Assembly (NCBI RefSeq): GCF_020858115.1 | Contig: NZ_JACYMM010000017.1 | Coordinates: 1-64,000, forward strand | Direction: 5' to 3' | Source: Janthinobacterium sp. FW305-129 | GTDB taxonomy: Bacteria > Pseudomonadota > Gammaproteobacteria > Burkholderiales > Burkholderiaceae_D | Length of the DNA: 64,000 bases | Program-made: the position numbers and the translations under genes | Notes under the pieces: generated by a model | Seen by the model: the letters and a program-made list of their open reading frames with translations, nothing else | The model's database searches: none | What the model was told of the DNA's origin: nothing | Part shown: in pieces, positions 9,368 to 20,334 of the stretch | How the letters are laid out: the number at the start of each line of letters is the position of its first letter | How positions within the stretch are numbered: the stretch's first letter is position 1

Positions 9368-10456
9368 CTAGTCGTTCTTGATGACGATCGACGGGAATTT
9401 ACTTGTCATATCCTTCGTCTTTTCCGCCACCTTGATGGCGATGGTGCGGGCGATCTGCTTGTAGATGACGGCGACGGGGCCTTCCGGCTCGGCCACGACT
9501 GTCGGCGTGCCCGAGTCCGTCTGCTGGCGAATCGCCATGGTCAGCGGCAAGGCGCCGAGGAATTCCACGCCAAAGTCCGCACACATCTTCGCGCCGCCGC
9601 CGGCGCCGAAGATTTCTTCCGCATGGCCGCAGTTCGAGCAGATGTGCGTGCTCATGTTTTCCACCACGCCCAAAATCGGAATGCCGACTTTCTCGAACAT
9701 TTTCAAGCCCTTGCGCGCGTCCAGCAGCGCGATGTCCTGCGGCGTCGTGACGATCACGGCACCCGTGACGGGCACTTTTTGCGACAGGGTCAGCTGGATA
9801 TCGCCCGTGCCTGGCGGCATGTCGACGATCAGATAATCGAGGTCGCGCCAGTTGGTCTGGTCCAGCAGTTGCTGCAAGGCTTGCGTGACCATCGGGCCGC
9901 GCCACACCATCGGCTCGTCCGGATCGATCATGAAGCCGATTGACGACACTTGCAGGCCGTGGTTTTCCATCGGCTCCATGCTCTTGCCGTCCAGCGTCTT
10001 CGGCTGGCCGCTGATGCCCAGCATCATCGGCTGCGACGGGCCATAGATATCGGCGTCCAGCATGCCGACGGTGGCGCCTTCAGCAGCCAGGGCCAGGGCC
10101 AGGTTGACGGCCGTGGTCGATTTGCCAACGCCGCCCTTGCCGGAAGCGACAGCAATGATGTTTTTCACGTTGCTCATCGGCTTCAAGCCGCGCTGCACCG
10201 TGTGCGAAATGATCTTCGACGACACGCCCACGCTGACGTTGCCCACGCCCGGCAGCACGCGCAGGGCGGCCAGCACGGACTTGCGGATCAGGTCAATCTG
10301 GCTCTTGGCGGGGTAGCCCAGCTCGATGTCGAGGGAAATATCAGCGCCATCGACCTTCAGATTCTTGACGGTTTTGCTGGAAACGAAATCTTTATGTGTA
10401 TTTGGATCAATAACCTGGGCCAGCGCGGCCTTGACGTCTTCTACTGTGATGCTCAT
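9368..10456 (-). CDS. mrp: Iron-sulfur cluster carrier, Mrp/NBP35 ATPase
   Basis: A cytosolic P-loop ATPase that carries Fe-S clusters to target proteins (ApbC/Mrp). At 362 aa, residues 1-90 form a MIP18/DUF59 domain and the rest is the NBP35 ATPase. The deviant Walker A is SGKGGVGKST, switch motifs include DADIYGPSQP and VDMPPGTGD, and the cluster-binding pair is CSNC near residue 265. It is divergent from metG, an arrangement frequent in proteobacteria. Confidence 0.95.
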   Translation of the reverse strand: MSITVEDVKAALAQVIDPNTHKDFVSSKTVKNLKVDGADISLDIELGYPAKSQIDLIRKSVLAALRVLPGVGNVSVGVSSKIISHTVQRGLKPMSNVKNIIAVASGKGGVGKSTTAVNLALALAAEGATVGMLDADIYGPSQPMMLGISGQPKTLDGKSMEPMENHGLQVSSIGFMIDPDEPMVWRGPMVTQALQQLLDQTNWRDLDYLIVDMPPGTGDIQLTLSQKVPVTGAVIVTTPQDIALLDARKGLKMFEKVGIPILGVVENMSTHICSNCGHAEEIFGAGGGAKMCADFGVEFLGALPLTMAIRQQTDSGTPTVVAEPEGPVAVIYKQIARTIAIKVAEKTKDMTSKFPSIVIKND

Positions 10457-10616
10457 GTAAATCTCCGTGTGTACTACATATGTGCAATACGCGCAGTCTA
10501 GCGCAAATTTGCATGGCGCGATGGCGGCAAAAGCATCACTTGCCGGCGCTGCATCTGCTCATATTGCCTTTCCGCTGTTAAAATGTCCTATTATCCATCC
10601 CAAAAGTGCATCAATC

Positions 10617-12770
10617 ATGACTCGCAAGCTGTTCGTCACCACTGCCCTGCCTTACGCAAACGCCGCTTTTCACATTGGCCACATCATGGAATACATCCAG
10701 GCTGATATCTGGGTCCGGTTCCAGCGAATGCAACGCGATGGCGCAGCCGGCCGTGAAGTGCACTTTGTGGGCGCCGACGATACGCATGGCACACCCATCA
10801 TGATCGCCGCCGAAAAGGAAGGCATTACGCCGCAGCAATTCGTCGCCAACATCGCCGCCGGCCGCGCCCAGTACCTCGATGGCTTCCACATCGCCTTCGA
10901 CAACTGGTATTCGACCGATTCGCCGGAAAACGTTGATCTGTCGCAATCGATCTACCGCAAACTGCGCGATACGGGCCTGATCGTCACGAAAACCGTCGAC
11001 CGCTTCTTCGACCCGGTCAAAGGCATGTTCCTGGCCGACCGCAACATCAAGGGCGAATGCCCGAAATGCGGCGCCAAGAACCAGTACGGCGACAATTGCG
11101 AAGTGTGCGGCGCCGCTTACCAGCCGACCGACCTGGTCAACCCGTTCTCCGTGTTTACCAACGCGACGCCCGTGATGAAGCCGTCGGAACAGTATTTCTT
11201 CAAGCTGTCCGACCCGCGCTGCTTCGAATTCCTCAAGGATTGGCTGAATACGCCAGGCCGCTTGCAGCCGGAAATGGTCAACAAGGTCAGCGAGTGGCTG
11301 GGCGAGGCGGGCGAAAAGCTGGCCGACTGGGACATCTCGCGCGATGCGCCCTATTTCGGCATCCCGATTCCCGATGCGCCGGGCAAGTTCTTCTATGTGT
11401 GGATGGATGCGCCCGTCGGCTACCTGGCCAGCCTGAAAAACTATTGCGACAAGAAAGGCATCGATTTCGACGCCTTCCTGAACGACCCGACGACGGAACA
11501 GATCCATTTCATCGGCAAGGACATCGTCTCGTTCCACCTGCTGTTCTGGCCTGCCATGCTGAAATTTGCCAATCACCCGGTGATCGACAAACTGAAAGTT
11601 AATGTTCACGGCTTCCTGACGGTCAACAACGAAAAAATGTCGAAGTCGCGCGGCACGGGCATCTCGCCGCTGCGCTACCTGGACCTGGGCATGAACCCGG
11701 AATGGCTGCGCTACTACATCGCGTTCAAGCTGAACTCGAAAGTGGAAGACCTGGACTTCAACGGCGAAGATTTCGTGGCCCGCGTGAACAGCGACCTGAT
11801 CGGCAAATACGTGAACATCGCCAGCCGCTGCGCCGGCTTCATCGCCAAGCGTTTCGACGGCAAGCTGGCATCGACGCTGTCGGAAGGCGCGCAAAGCTGG
11901 ATCAACCGCGCGTTGACGGTGGACGTCAACGGCGTCATCGTCGAGCGCCAGGCCAGCATCGCCGCGCATTTTGAAAACCGCGAATTCGGCAAGGCCTTGC
12001 GCGAAATCATGGAAATCGCCGATATCACCAACCAGTATGTCGATGAAAACAAACCGTGGATCCTCGCCAAGGACGTCGAAAAGACGGCCGAACTGCACGA
12101 CGTGTGCACGACGGCCCTGATCCTGTTCCGCCAGCTGACGATTTTGCTGTCGCCGGTGCTGCCGGGCGTGGCCAAGAACGTGGCATCGTTCCTCAACGAC
12201 GCCGAGTTCACTTGGGCGGATACGCAAGTGTTCGGCGACGCCGTCTCGAACAGCATGCTGGGCCGCACCATCGGCGCCTACAGCCACTTGATGACGCGCA
12301 TGGATGCGAAGATGATCGAAGCGCTGTTTGACGCGCCGCAAGCGGCCCCCGCCATCGCGGCACCGGCCGGCGACGCCGCCAACGACGCCGCAGCAGCCCC
12401 TGCCGCTGCAGCCATCGAGGAACTGGCGCCCGAAATCAAGATCGACGACTTCCTCAAGGTCGACCTGCGCATCGCCAAAATCGTCAACTGCGAACTGGTC
12501 GACGGTTCCGACAAGCTGCTGCGCCTGACCCTGGACGCGGGCGAAGGCCGCTTGCGCAATGTCTTCTCCGGCATCCGTTCGGCGTACCAGCCGGAAGAAC
12601 TGATCGGCAAGCTGACGGTGCTGGTGGCCAATTTGGCGCCGCGCAAGATGAAGTTCGGCATTTCGGAAGGCATGGTCATGGCCGCCTCCGCCGCCGACGA
12701 GAAGGCCAATCCGGGCATCTACATCCTGAACCCATGGCCGGGCGCCGAACCTGGCATGCGCATCCGTTAA
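10617..12770 (+). CDS. metG: Methionine--tRNA ligase
   Basis: Charges initiator and elongator tRNA-Met. The 717-aa enzyme has HIGH as HIGH in FHIGHI, a zinc knuckle with two Cys pairs (CPKC and CEVC), KMSKS as KMSKSRGT, an Ala/Pro-rich linker and a C-terminal EMAP-type tRNA-binding domain ([14 protein letters not shown]). The frame is open 50 codons further upstream, but [15 protein letters not shown] is the standard N-terminus, so the ATG at 10617 is used. The long form with a tRNA-binding dimerisation domain is like E. coli MetG. Confidence 0.96.
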   Translation: MTRKLFVTTALPYANAAFHIGHIMEYIQADIWVRFQRMQRDGAAGREVHFVGADDTHGTPIMIAAEKEGITPQQFVANIAAGRAQYLDGFHIAFDNWYSTDSPENVDLSQSIYRKLRDTGLIVTKTVDRFFDPVKGMFLADRNIKGECPKCGAKNQYGDNCEVCGAAYQPTDLVNPFSVFTNATPVMKPSEQYFFKLSDPRCFEFLKDWLNTPGRLQPEMVNKVSEWLGEAGEKLADWDISRDAPYFGIPIPDAPGKFFYVWMDAPVGYLASLKNYCDKKGIDFDAFLNDPTTEQIHFIGKDIVSFHLLFWPAMLKFANHPVIDKLKVNVHGFLTVNNEKMSKSRGTGISPLRYLDLGMNPEWLRYYIAFKLNSKVEDLDFNGEDFVARVNSDLIGKYVNIASRCAGFIAKRFDGKLASTLSEGAQSWINRALTVDVNGVIVERQASIAAHFENREFGKALREIMEIADITNQYVDENKPWILAKDVEKTAELHDVCTTALILFRQLTILLSPVLPGVAKNVASFLNDAEFTWADTQVFGDAVSNSMLGRTIGAYSHLMTRMDAKMIEALFDAPQAAPAIAAPAGDAANDAAAAPAAAAIEELAPEIKIDDFLKVDLRIAKIVNCELVDGSDKLLRLTLDAGEGRLRNVFSGIRSAYQPEELIGKLTVLVANLAPRKMKFGISEGMVMAASAADEKANPGIYILNPWPGAEPGMRIR

Positions 12771-12786
12771 GCCACCACAAGGACCG

Positions 12787-13269
12787 ATGATGAATATCGT
12801 GGTGCGCGAAGCAACGAATGCCGATGCACAACTGATCGCCGAGCTGACCCGCGCCGCGTGGGCCGGCAAGGTGGCGGCCTCGTCCAGTGGACACCACGAG
12901 ACGGCGCAGCAGGTGGAAGCGCAACTGCGCCACGGCGGCGGTTTTCTGTTGCTGATCGACGACATTCCAGCCGGTTCGCTGCGCTGGATGCCGCTCGACA
13001 GCGATCCCGCCATCTGGAAGATTTCGCGCATGGGCGTGCTGCCCGCCTACCGGGGCAGCCACGTCTCGCAACATTTGCTGGAAGCCATCATTCATCATGG
13101 CCTGTCGTGCCAGGCCGAGGAATTGCGTCTGGCCGTGCGGCGCGACCAGCGCAAGCTGATCGATTTTTATGCGGCCTTCGAATTCGACCTGGCCGAAGAA
13201 CTGGAATATTCGCACGCCAACCCCGCCGAACCGGCGCCGATGGTGATGCGGCGCTTGTTACGTTATTGA
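12787..13269 (+). CDS. GNAT-family N-acetyltransferase
   Basis: A 160-aa single-domain acetyltransferase. The acetyl-CoA-binding motif A is recognisable in ISRMGVLPAYRGSHVSQHLLE (R/Q-x-x-G/A region), followed by the family's C-terminal FYAAFEF. The substrate is unknown. It starts 16 bp after metG with AAGGA just upstream; the second ATG at 12790 has better spacing. Same-strand neighbours suggest read-through from metG. Confidence 0.8.
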   Translation: MMNIVVREATNADAQLIAELTRAAWAGKVAASSSGHHETAQQVEAQLRHGGGFLLLIDDIPAGSLRWMPLDSDPAIWKISRMGVLPAYRGSHVSQHLLEAIIHHGLSCQAEELRLAVRRDQRKLIDFYAAFEFDLAEELEYSHANPAEPAPMVMRRLLRY

Positions 13270-13388
13270 TTGCGTTATTGATTTTTAGCAATTTCGCCCC
13301 GGACTTGCCGATACGACAACCCGCCAAGCGGCACGGCGCGGTAAAATACGGCCGGCTGACCTTACCCATAAGACACTCAGAAGAGAAT

Positions 13389-13598
13389 ATGAAACTGCCT
13401 GCAAAACACAACAACTACGTATCCGACCACACCTTGTTCATCGCCGAACTGAAGGCCAAGAATCCTGGCATGGAAGCGGGCCAGCAAGCGGGCCGCGCCC
13501 TGCTGTGGGACAAGCCGGCCATCAGCATCGATGAGCAGGAGCGCCAGCTGGCGTCGGCCGTCAAGCAACAGGCTTACGTTTACCAGAACAAGAACTAA
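13389..13598 (+). CDS. Small DUF3460 protein
   Basis: A 69-aa soluble protein beginning MKLPAKHNNYVSDHT. Recognisable features are FIAELKAKNPGMEAGQQAGR and LLWDK, which fit the small beta-proteobacterial DUF3460 family usually encoded just before scpA. Its function is unknown. The start has an AGAAGAGA purine tract upstream. The 17-bp spacing to scpA suggests one operon DUF3460-scpA-panC. Confidence 0.8.
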   Translation: MKLPAKHNNYVSDHTLFIAELKAKNPGMEAGQQAGRALLWDKPAISIDEQERQLASAVKQQAYVYQNKN

Positions 13599-13615
13599 GA
13601 TCTGGAACCGGTACG

Positions 13616-14548
13616 ATGTTGCCTGAAGAGTCTGCAGTCACGCCGGAAGCCGACGCTTCCGGTGCCGGCGCAGTCATCGAGTCGCCCGAACCTGTCGCTG
13701 ACGGCGACGGCAGCGGCGACCCTGCAGCATCCGCCACGGCAGTAACGGACGCGGCGCCCGCCGCCGACCCGCTGGGCATCGCCCGCCTGTACGGCGAGCC
13801 GATGATGCGCATGCCGACGGATTTGTACATTCCGCCGGACGCGCTGGAAATCTTTCTCGAAGCCTTCGAAGGCCCGCTCGACTTGCTGCTCTACCTGATC
13901 CGCAAGCAAAACTTCAACATTCTCGATATCCCGATGGCGCAGGTGACCCTGCAATATCTGAAATATGTCGACCAGATCCGCGTGCGCAACCTGGAACTGG
14001 CCGCCGAGTATTTGTTGATGGCTGCCATGTTGATCGAGATCAAGTCGCGCATGCTTTTGCCATCGCGCAAGAGCGACGTCGAGGAAGATGGCGGCGACCC
14101 CCGTGCCGAACTGGTGCGCCGCCTGCTCGAGTACGAACAGATCAAGCTGGCCGCCTACGACCTGAACGCCATTCCCCAGTTCGAGCGCGATTTCGTGCGC
14201 ACGCAGATTTTCATCGAGCAAAGCCTGACGCCCACCTGGCCCGACGTGGAACCGGTGGACTTGCAGCAGGCGTGGCTCGACGTGCTGAAACGCGCCAAGC
14301 TGACTCAGCATCACCGCATCAGCCGCCAGGAACTGTCCGTGCGCGAGCACATGTCGAGCATCCTGCGCCACTTGCAGTCGTCGCGCTTCGTCGAGTTCAG
14401 CGAGCTGTTCGACATTGCCGGCGGCGTGCCCGTGGTGGTGGTCAACTTCGTGGCCTTGCTGGAACTGGCCAAGGAAACCCTGATCGAAATCACGCAGGCA
14501 GAACCGTTTGCCCCCATCTACGTCCGGCTGGCGTATTCGCCCGCCTGA
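13616..14548 (+). CDS. scpA: Segregation and condensation protein A
   Basis: The kleisin subunit that bridges SMC heads in the chromosome condensation complex with ScpB. Of 310 aa, about the first 70 are a low-complexity Ala/Pro/acidic extension, followed by the conserved kleisin N-domain FEGPLDLLLYLIRKQNFNIL and helices ending in a winged-helix C-domain (FVEFSELF). The extension lengthens the protein beyond a typical 250-270 aa. Neighbours scpB and smc are not in the window; panC follows by 54 bp. Confidence 0.93.
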   Translation: MLPEESAVTPEADASGAGAVIESPEPVADGDGSGDPAASATAVTDAAPAADPLGIARLYGEPMMRMPTDLYIPPDALEIFLEAFEGPLDLLLYLIRKQNFNILDIPMAQVTLQYLKYVDQIRVRNLELAAEYLLMAAMLIEIKSRMLLPSRKSDVEEDGGDPRAELVRRLLEYEQIKLAAYDLNAIPQFERDFVRTQIFIEQSLTPTWPDVEPVDLQQAWLDVLKRAKLTQHHRISRQELSVREHMSSILRHLQSSRFVEFSELFDIAGGVPVVVVNFVALLELAKETLIEITQAEPFAPIYVRLAYSPA

Positions 14549-14590
14549 TCCCTTCCCTTTGTCACTGACCACCGTACAACGGGGTTTTAG

Positions 14591-15442
<852 letters not shown>

Positions 15443-15454
15443 ACGCAGTCACAG

Positions 15455-15480
15455 CGGGGCCGTTCGGCCCCGTTTCTTTT
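15455..15480 (+). terminator. Rho-independent terminator of panC
   Basis: CGGGGCC pairs perfectly with GGCCCCG across GTTC, followed by TTTCTTTT. It begins 12 bases after the panC stop and ends just before the convergent lipoprotein gene. Confidence 0.92.
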
Positions 15481-15481
15481 A

Positions 15482-15940
15482 TTACTTCTCCATCCCCACC
15501 AGCTTGAGTTCGGCAAATAGCGGCTTGTTGCTGCCGCGCGCCGCTTGCAACAGCTCATAGCTGGCCGCATCGAGCGCGATTTCCTCCCCCGCCCACAGCT
15601 TGCGCTGGTTCGCCGGCAGCCTCAGGCTGCGCAGGATGGCCCGCACCTGGGCCGGATCGGCTGCCAGCAGGCGGATGGCGTGCGCATGGCGCTGCGTCCC
15701 CGTGAGTATCGGCAAGCCGCCCTCGGGACCATGCTGGCTCAGGCTGACATAGTCGCGGCCTCCCACGCGGTGCAGATAAGCATGCCGGCCATCAGCTTCG
15801 GCAGGCAACTGCGCGGCCGGCTCCTGCATCTCGACGACGGTAGCCGCGACAGGTGCGACGCTGGTTTGTTCAAGGCTCACGCCGCAAGCTGCCAGCAAGG
15901 CCGTGCTCAGGGCAAAAAATAATACGGGTGCTCGGCGCAT
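15482..15940 (-). CDS. Uncharacterised small lipoprotein
   Basis: A 152-aa predicted lipoprotein. The signal ends in LLAACGVSLEQ, a lipobox with Cys at residue 19. The mature part contains a repeated-looking Ala/Leu/Arg-rich C-terminus (AQVRAILRSLRLPANQRKLW) and no known domain. The ATG at 15940 is preceded by AAGGAG at the right distance, which decides it over a longer frame starting 20 codons upstream. It converges on panC. Confidence 0.75.
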   Translation of the reverse strand: MRRAPVLFFALSTALLAACGVSLEQTSVAPVAATVVEMQEPAAQLPAEADGRHAYLHRVGGRDYVSLSQHGPEGGLPILTGTQRHAHAIRLLAADPAQVRAILRSLRLPANQRKLWAGEEIALDAASYELLQAARGSNKPLFAELKLVGMEK

Positions 15941-16142
15941 GTTGCGCTCCTTCTTGTCGGGGTCGGGGACAAAGGGAATAGTGCAGCGATCATGGGCCAA
16001 ATTATTTGACGTGTAAAGTTAACTTTGGGAAATATTTCATTCCCTTGCGCAATGACTTGCGGTCAGCGGCACCACGCCTGTCCATACCAGCCAGACCGGC
16101 AATCATTGTTAATCCAATTTGCACATTGAAATCAAGATCCCT

Positions 16143-16168
16143 ATCTTTATCCATGGATCAATAAAGAT
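16143..16168. promoter_or_regulatory. Inverted repeat upstream of SDR gene
   Basis: ATCTTTAT and ATAAAGAT form perfect 8-bp arms around a 10-bp spacer, which itself contains the palindrome ATCCATGGAT. It lies about 50 bp before the SDR start, in a region of otherwise moderate AT content. A dimeric repressor or activator could bind here; no regulator gene is adjacent. Confidence 0.5.
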
Positions 16169-16219
16169 CACAATGGCTGCACTGGCCCATGCGGGCCGCC
16201 ACCACGACAGGAGAAGACC

Positions 16220-16972
16220 ATGAATACCGCATCCACCCCAGCCAAAGTTGCCATCGTCACGGGCGCCTCGCGCGGCATCGGCGCGGCCATCACCCGCCGC
16301 CTGGCGCGTGACGGCATGCAGGTCGTCGTCAATTACTCCAGCGGCAAGGAGGCGGCGGACGCGCTGGTGGCGGCCATCGCGGCCAGCGGCGGTGCCGCCA
16401 TCGCCGTCAAGGCCAACGTGGCCGATGCGGGCGAGGTGCAAGTGCTGTTCGATGCGGCCGAAGCGGCCTTCGGCGGCGTCGACGTGCTGGTCAACAACGC
16501 CGGCATCATGCCGCCCGCGCTGCCGTCCCTGGCCGACACGGACGACGCCACCTTCGACAGCCTGTTCGCCATCAACGTCAAGGGCAGCTTCAACACCATG
16601 CGCCAGGCGGCGACGCGCTTGCGCCACGGCGGCAGCGTGCTCAACTTCTCGACCAGCGTGATTGGCCTGGCCCTGCCCGGCTATGCCGTCTACGGCGCCA
16701 CCAAGGCGGCCATCGAGACGATGACGGCTATCTTCGCCAAGGAATTGCGCGGCAAGAACATCACCGTCAACGCCGTCGCTCCCGGCCCCACGGCCACGGC
16801 CCTGTTCTTGAACGGCAAGACGGAAGAAACGATAGAACGCATGGGCAAGATGGCGCCGCTGGAGCGCCTGGGCACGCCGGAAGACATCGCCGCCGCAGTC
16901 GCCTTCCTGTGCGGCCCCGATGGCCGCTGGATCAACGGCCAGACCCTGCGCGCGAATGGCGGCCTGGTATAA
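16220..16972 (+). CDS. Short-chain dehydrogenase/reductase
   Basis: A 250-aa classical SDR. The nucleotide site is TGASRGIGAAI near residue 15, with an NNAG motif, catalytic Ser in STSVIG and Tyr/Lys in YAVYGATK. The N-Y-S-S-G after beta-2 suggests NADPH preference. Similar enzymes act as 3-oxoacyl or glucose/aldehyde reductases; the substrate cannot be told from sequence. A good ribosome site (AGGAGAAG) precedes the start. It appears monocistronic between an inverted repeat and a bidirectional terminator. Confidence 0.85.
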   Translation: MNTASTPAKVAIVTGASRGIGAAITRRLARDGMQVVVNYSSGKEAADALVAAIAASGGAAIAVKANVADAGEVQVLFDAAEAAFGGVDVLVNNAGIMPPALPSLADTDDATFDSLFAINVKGSFNTMRQAATRLRHGGSVLNFSTSVIGLALPGYAVYGATKAAIETMTAIFAKELRGKNITVNAVAPGPTATALFLNGKTEETIERMGKMAPLERLGTPEDIAAAVAFLCGPDGRWINGQTLRANGGLV

Positions 16973-16988
16973 GCGAGTTCAGCCGACG

Positions 16989-17027
16989 AAAAAAAACGCT
17001 GCCTGTTTGCACAGGCAGCGTTTTTCT
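16989..17027. terminator. Bidirectional terminator between SDR and cheY
   Basis: AAAAAACGCTGCCTG and CAGGCAGCGTTTTT form a perfect stem with a short loop, with A-run and T-run flanks on the two sides. It can stop the SDR transcript from the left and the long chemotaxis transcript from the right. Confidence 0.92.
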
Positions 17028-17047
17028 TGATCGGTATCAAACCGTGA

Positions 17048-17446
17048 TCAGGCGCCGGCTTTTTCCAGCTTCTCGAAAATCTTGTTCAGCTTTTCATCGA
17101 GGGTCGCGGCCGTGAACGGCTTGACGACATAACCGCTGGCGCCAGCCTGGGCGGCGGCGATGATATTTTCTTTTTTCGCTTCGGCGGTGACCATCAGCAC
17201 AGGCAGCTTGGCCAGTGCGGGATCAGCGCGGATATGCTGCAGCATCGTCAGGCCATCCATGTTTGGCATGTTCCAGTCCGAGACGACGAAATCATACGAT
17301 TCCGCGCGCAGCTTGGCCAGGCCCATCACGCCGTCTTCCGCCTCATCGACGTTGGCATAACCCAGTTCCTTCAACAGATTCCGGACAATGCGGCGCATCG
17401 TCGAAAAATCGTCAACGACTAAAAATTTCATCTTTGGATCAGCCAT
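17048..17446 (-). CDS. cheY: Chemotaxis response regulator CheY
   Basis: A 132-aa single receiver domain. Acidic pocket V-D-D at residues 11-13, phospho-acceptor Asp57 in [10 protein letters not shown], Thr in MVTAEA and Lys in VVKPFT, all as in E. coli CheY. Phosphorylated by CheA, it binds FliM at the motor. It is the last gene of the cluster, with CGGAG upstream of the start and a strong terminator after it. No cheZ follows, unlike the common beta-proteobacterial cheY-cheZ order. Confidence 0.95.
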   Translation of the reverse strand: MADPKMKFLVVDDFSTMRRIVRNLLKELGYANVDEAEDGVMGLAKLRAESYDFVVSDWNMPNMDGLTMLQHIRADPALAKLPVLMVTAEAKKENIIAAAQAGASGYVVKPFTAATLDEKLNKIFEKLEKAGA

Positions 17447-17593
17447 GAATAACTCCGTTGTTTCTGTAGCGGTTTGTTAATAATATCGACATGAATGCCG
17501 ACATTATGGTCGACACTACGGCAGCAAGTTGTAGGATAGCATTTTCGTTGCTTTTAGGCGAACAAACTTGCCTCAGATCATATAAAACGTGGC

Positions 17594-18664
17594 TTACACG
17601 CGCAAAGCACGCATGCCGTGCGCAGCCAGGTGTCCCAGCACCATGCCAGGCAGCGCCGTCAGAGCGCCGACCTCATGCGTAGCACCGATGGCGATCGCCT
17701 CGCGCGGCATGCCGAACACCACGCAACTGGCTTCATCCTGCGCAAAATTATACGCTCCTGCGGCCTTCATCTCCAACATGCCTTGTGCGCCATCCTTGCC
17801 CATGCCGGTAAGGATCACGCCGACGGCATTTTTACCGGCCGATTGCGCTGCCGAACGGAACAGCACGTCAACCGAGGGGCGGTGGCGGTTGACCGGCTCT
17901 CCCTGGTCGATTTTGGTCATGTAGTTGGCGCCGCTGCGCGTCAGGGTCAGGTGCGAATGGCCGGGCGCGATGTAGGCATGGCCGGGCAGCACGCGTTCGC
18001 CGCCTGCCGCTTCCTGCACCGAGATCTTGCACAGCGAATCGAGACGGCGCGCAAACGAGCGCGTAAAGCCTTCCGGCATGTGCTGCGTGATCAGGATGCC
18101 GGGGCAATCGGACGGCATCTGCATGAGGAATTCGCGGATCGCTTCCGTGCCGCCCGTGGAGGCGCCCACGATGATCAGCTTTTCGCTCGACGTCAAGGGG
18201 CTGCGCAGCGCAGGCAGCGGAGCGGCCACCTTGTCGCCGGCAGACGGCAGGGTACGCGCGCGGATGCGTGCCTTCGAGGCGGCGCGGATCTTGTCGGCGA
18301 TCATGTCGGTGTACTCGCGCATGCCGCTCTGGATGGAAATTTTCGGCTTGGTGACGAAATCGACGGCGCCCAGTTCCAGCGCGCGCATGGTGATTTCCGA
18401 ACCGCGCTCGGTCAGGGACGACACCATCAGCACCGGCATCGGGCGCAAGCGCATCAGCTTTTCCAGGAAGTCCAGGCCATCCATCTTCGGCATCTCGACG
18501 TCGAGGGTCAGCACGTCGGGGTTGGTCTGCTTGATCATCTCGCGCGCCACCAGCGGATCGGGCGCCGCCCCCACCACTTCCATGTCGGGCTGGCTGTTCA
18601 CGATTTCCGTCATGACGCTGCGAATCAGCGCCGAATCATCCACGATCAATACCTTGATCTTCAT
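17594..18664 (-). CDS. cheB: Chemoreceptor glutamate methylesterase CheB
   Basis: A 356-aa two-domain enzyme: receiver domain at residues 1-120 with phospho-acceptor Asp55 ([10 protein letters not shown]), a linker, and a C-terminal methylesterase/deamidase domain with catalytic Ser in GASTGG, His in ITQHMPEGF and Asp in GMGKDGA. It removes methyl groups from receptors during adaptation. It lies between cheD and cheY. Confidence 0.96.
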   Translation of the reverse strand: MKIKVLIVDDSALIRSVMTEIVNSQPDMEVVGAAPDPLVAREMIKQTNPDVLTLDVEMPKMDGLDFLEKLMRLRPMPVLMVSSLTERGSEITMRALELGAVDFVTKPKISIQSGMREYTDMIADKIRAASKARIRARTLPSAGDKVAAPLPALRSPLTSSEKLIIVGASTGGTEAIREFLMQMPSDCPGILITQHMPEGFTRSFARRLDSLCKISVQEAAGGERVLPGHAYIAPGHSHLTLTRSGANYMTKIDQGEPVNRHRPSVDVLFRSAAQSAGKNAVGVILTGMGKDGAQGMLEMKAAGAYNFAQDEASCVVFGMPREAIAIGATHEVGALTALPGMVLGHLAAHGMRALRV

Positions 18665-18772
18665 AAATATCCTTCCAGGCCTTGCGGCCCTTGTATCTTA
18701 TTAAATTAGTACCCCGGACCACACCGCCGCACGCCGCACAAGGCGACGCGCAGCAAGTTTGGTCCGCTGTCA

Positions 18773-19381
18773 CTAGAACAGTTCGACCTCGCCACCCACC
18801 GGCGCGACCTTGAGGCGGCTGGCGTAATCGAGTTCGCGGCGCACCAGCGTATCGTTATGCGTCTGCATCAGCTTTTTCACCAGCACCTTGCCGCTGCGGG
18901 GGAAAAAATACACCTTGCGCGGGTGGATGTCGTTGAGGTCTTCGGCCACCACGCGCATCTTTTCCGCCTTCAGGTAATTAATGACGAAGGCCGCATTGCG
19001 CTCGCCCACGTTGATCGCCGTGAAGCCGCGCAGCACGGCGCCGCCGCCGAACACTTTCGCTTCCATGTTCTCGCGCCGCGCGCCAGCCTTCAGCAAGTCG
19101 TTGATCAATATCTCCATGGCGTAGGTGCCATAGCGCATCGATGCGGAAATCGGGCTGTTCGGATCGCTGCCGCCGTCGGGCAGCATGAAATGGTTCATGC
19201 CGCCCAGGCCCGTGACGCGGTCGCGGATGCAGGCCGAGACGCAGGAGCCGAGCACGGTGACGATCAGCATGTCCTTGTTGGTAAAGTAATACTCACCAGG
19301 CAAGATCTTGGCGGCGTCACAATTGAACGTCCTGTCGTAATAGACGTTAGTGGCGAATTGCTCTTTGGATTCCAGGCTCAT
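18773..19381 (-). CDS. cheD: Chemoreceptor glutamine deamidase CheD
   Basis: A 202-aa protein. Catalytic Cys is in [11 protein letters not shown] and His in GGMNHFMLP; other conserved parts are VFGGGAV and NVGERNAAF. CheD deamidates receptor glutamines. The C-terminus runs past the core to end in GGEVELF, similar to the IELF end of the CheZ-like protein at 25473. It starts 9 bp after cheR ends, so the two are probably translated in sequence. Confidence 0.94.
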   Translation of the reverse strand: MSLESKEQFATNVYYDRTFNCDAAKILPGEYYFTNKDMLIVTVLGSCVSACIRDRVTGLGGMNHFMLPDGGSDPNSPISASMRYGTYAMEILINDLLKAGARRENMEAKVFGGGAVLRGFTAINVGERNAAFVINYLKAEKMRVVAEDLNDIHPRKVYFFPRSGKVLVKKLMQTHNDTLVRRELDYASRLKVAPVGGEVELF

Positions 19382-19390
19382 ATTTCACTC

Positions 19391-20263
19391 TCATGTACGA
19401 TGCGACGATGCCTTGGGCGCGGCGCCCCGAGGCTGATCGAGCTCATAGACTGTTTTACCGCGCAGCTTCAATGAATCCGACACGTACAGAAAATTCTCCG
19501 AATGGCCCGCAAACAGCAGGGCATCGGACTTCATCAATGGCACAAAGCGCGACAGGATCTTGCGCTGCGTCGCCTTGTCAAAATAAATCATCACGTTACG
19601 GCAAAAGATGACGTCGAACTGCCCCGTCAATGGCCAGCTGTCGGCCAGCAGGTTGAGCGGCTTGAAGGTGATCATCTGGCGCAGTTCCGGGCGCACCCGC
19701 ACCTGCCCTTCGCGGTCGCCCTTGCCGCGCAAGAAAAAGCGCCGCGCACGGTCGGCCGGCATCTTGTCGAGCCGGTCCAGGTTGTAGACGCCATTGGCGG
19801 CCGTGGCCAGCACATTCGTGTCGATGTCCGTGGCGATGATGGTGACGGGCGGCGTGAGCGTATTGAACGCCTCGCACACCGTCATGGCGATCGAATACGG
19901 CTCTTCGCCGGTGGAGCTGGCCGAACACCAGATGGTGATCGGCCCGCTCAGTTTTTTCACATGCTCGGCCAGCAGCGGGAAGTGATGCGCCTCGCGGAAG
20001 AACGACGTCAGGTTGGTCGTCAGCGCATTCGTGAACGCTTCCCACTCGTCGCCCATGCGGCCCGCTTCCAGGTCGTCCAGGTAGCGGACGAACGAGGAGA
20101 TGCCGGTCGCGCGCAGGCGCCGCGCCAGGCGGCTGTAGACCATCTCCTGCTTGCTGTCGGCCAGCGCGATGCCGGCCCGCTTGTAAATCATGGCGCGGAC
20201 CCGTTCGAAGTCCTTGCCAGTGAAATCAAATTCCTTGACCGAATCCGTTTTAGTTTGCGGCAT
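19391..20263 (-). CDS. cheR: Chemoreceptor methyltransferase CheR
   Basis: A 290-aa SAM-dependent enzyme that methylates receptor glutamates. The N-terminal helical domain (DFERVRAMIYKRAGI) is followed by the Rossmann domain with SAM motif WCSASSTGEEPYS and the late motif DVIFCRNVMIYFDK. The beta-subdomain that binds receptor pentapeptides is expected between them. The neighbouring receptor ends in DWEEF, a plausible tether. Confidence 0.95.
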   Translation of the reverse strand: MPQTKTDSVKEFDFTGKDFERVRAMIYKRAGIALADSKQEMVYSRLARRLRATGISSFVRYLDDLEAGRMGDEWEAFTNALTTNLTSFFREAHHFPLLAEHVKKLSGPITIWCSASSTGEEPYSIAMTVCEAFNTLTPPVTIIATDIDTNVLATAANGVYNLDRLDKMPADRARRFFLRGKGDREGQVRVRPELRQMITFKPLNLLADSWPLTGQFDVIFCRNVMIYFDKATQRKILSRFVPLMKSDALLFAGHSENFLYVSDSLKLRGKTVYELDQPRGAAPKASSHRT

Positions 20264-20334
20264 TTTGTTTTTACCTCTCTATGACTACTCTGACCAATGC
20301 CTTTGCAAGTATAACTAGCGGGACCGGGTTGGCG

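Noticed and set aside
10611-13031. 806-codon open frame on the minus strand opposite metG
   Set aside because: Antisense of metG and the GNAT gene; long antisense frames are expected at this GC content. No motif is present.
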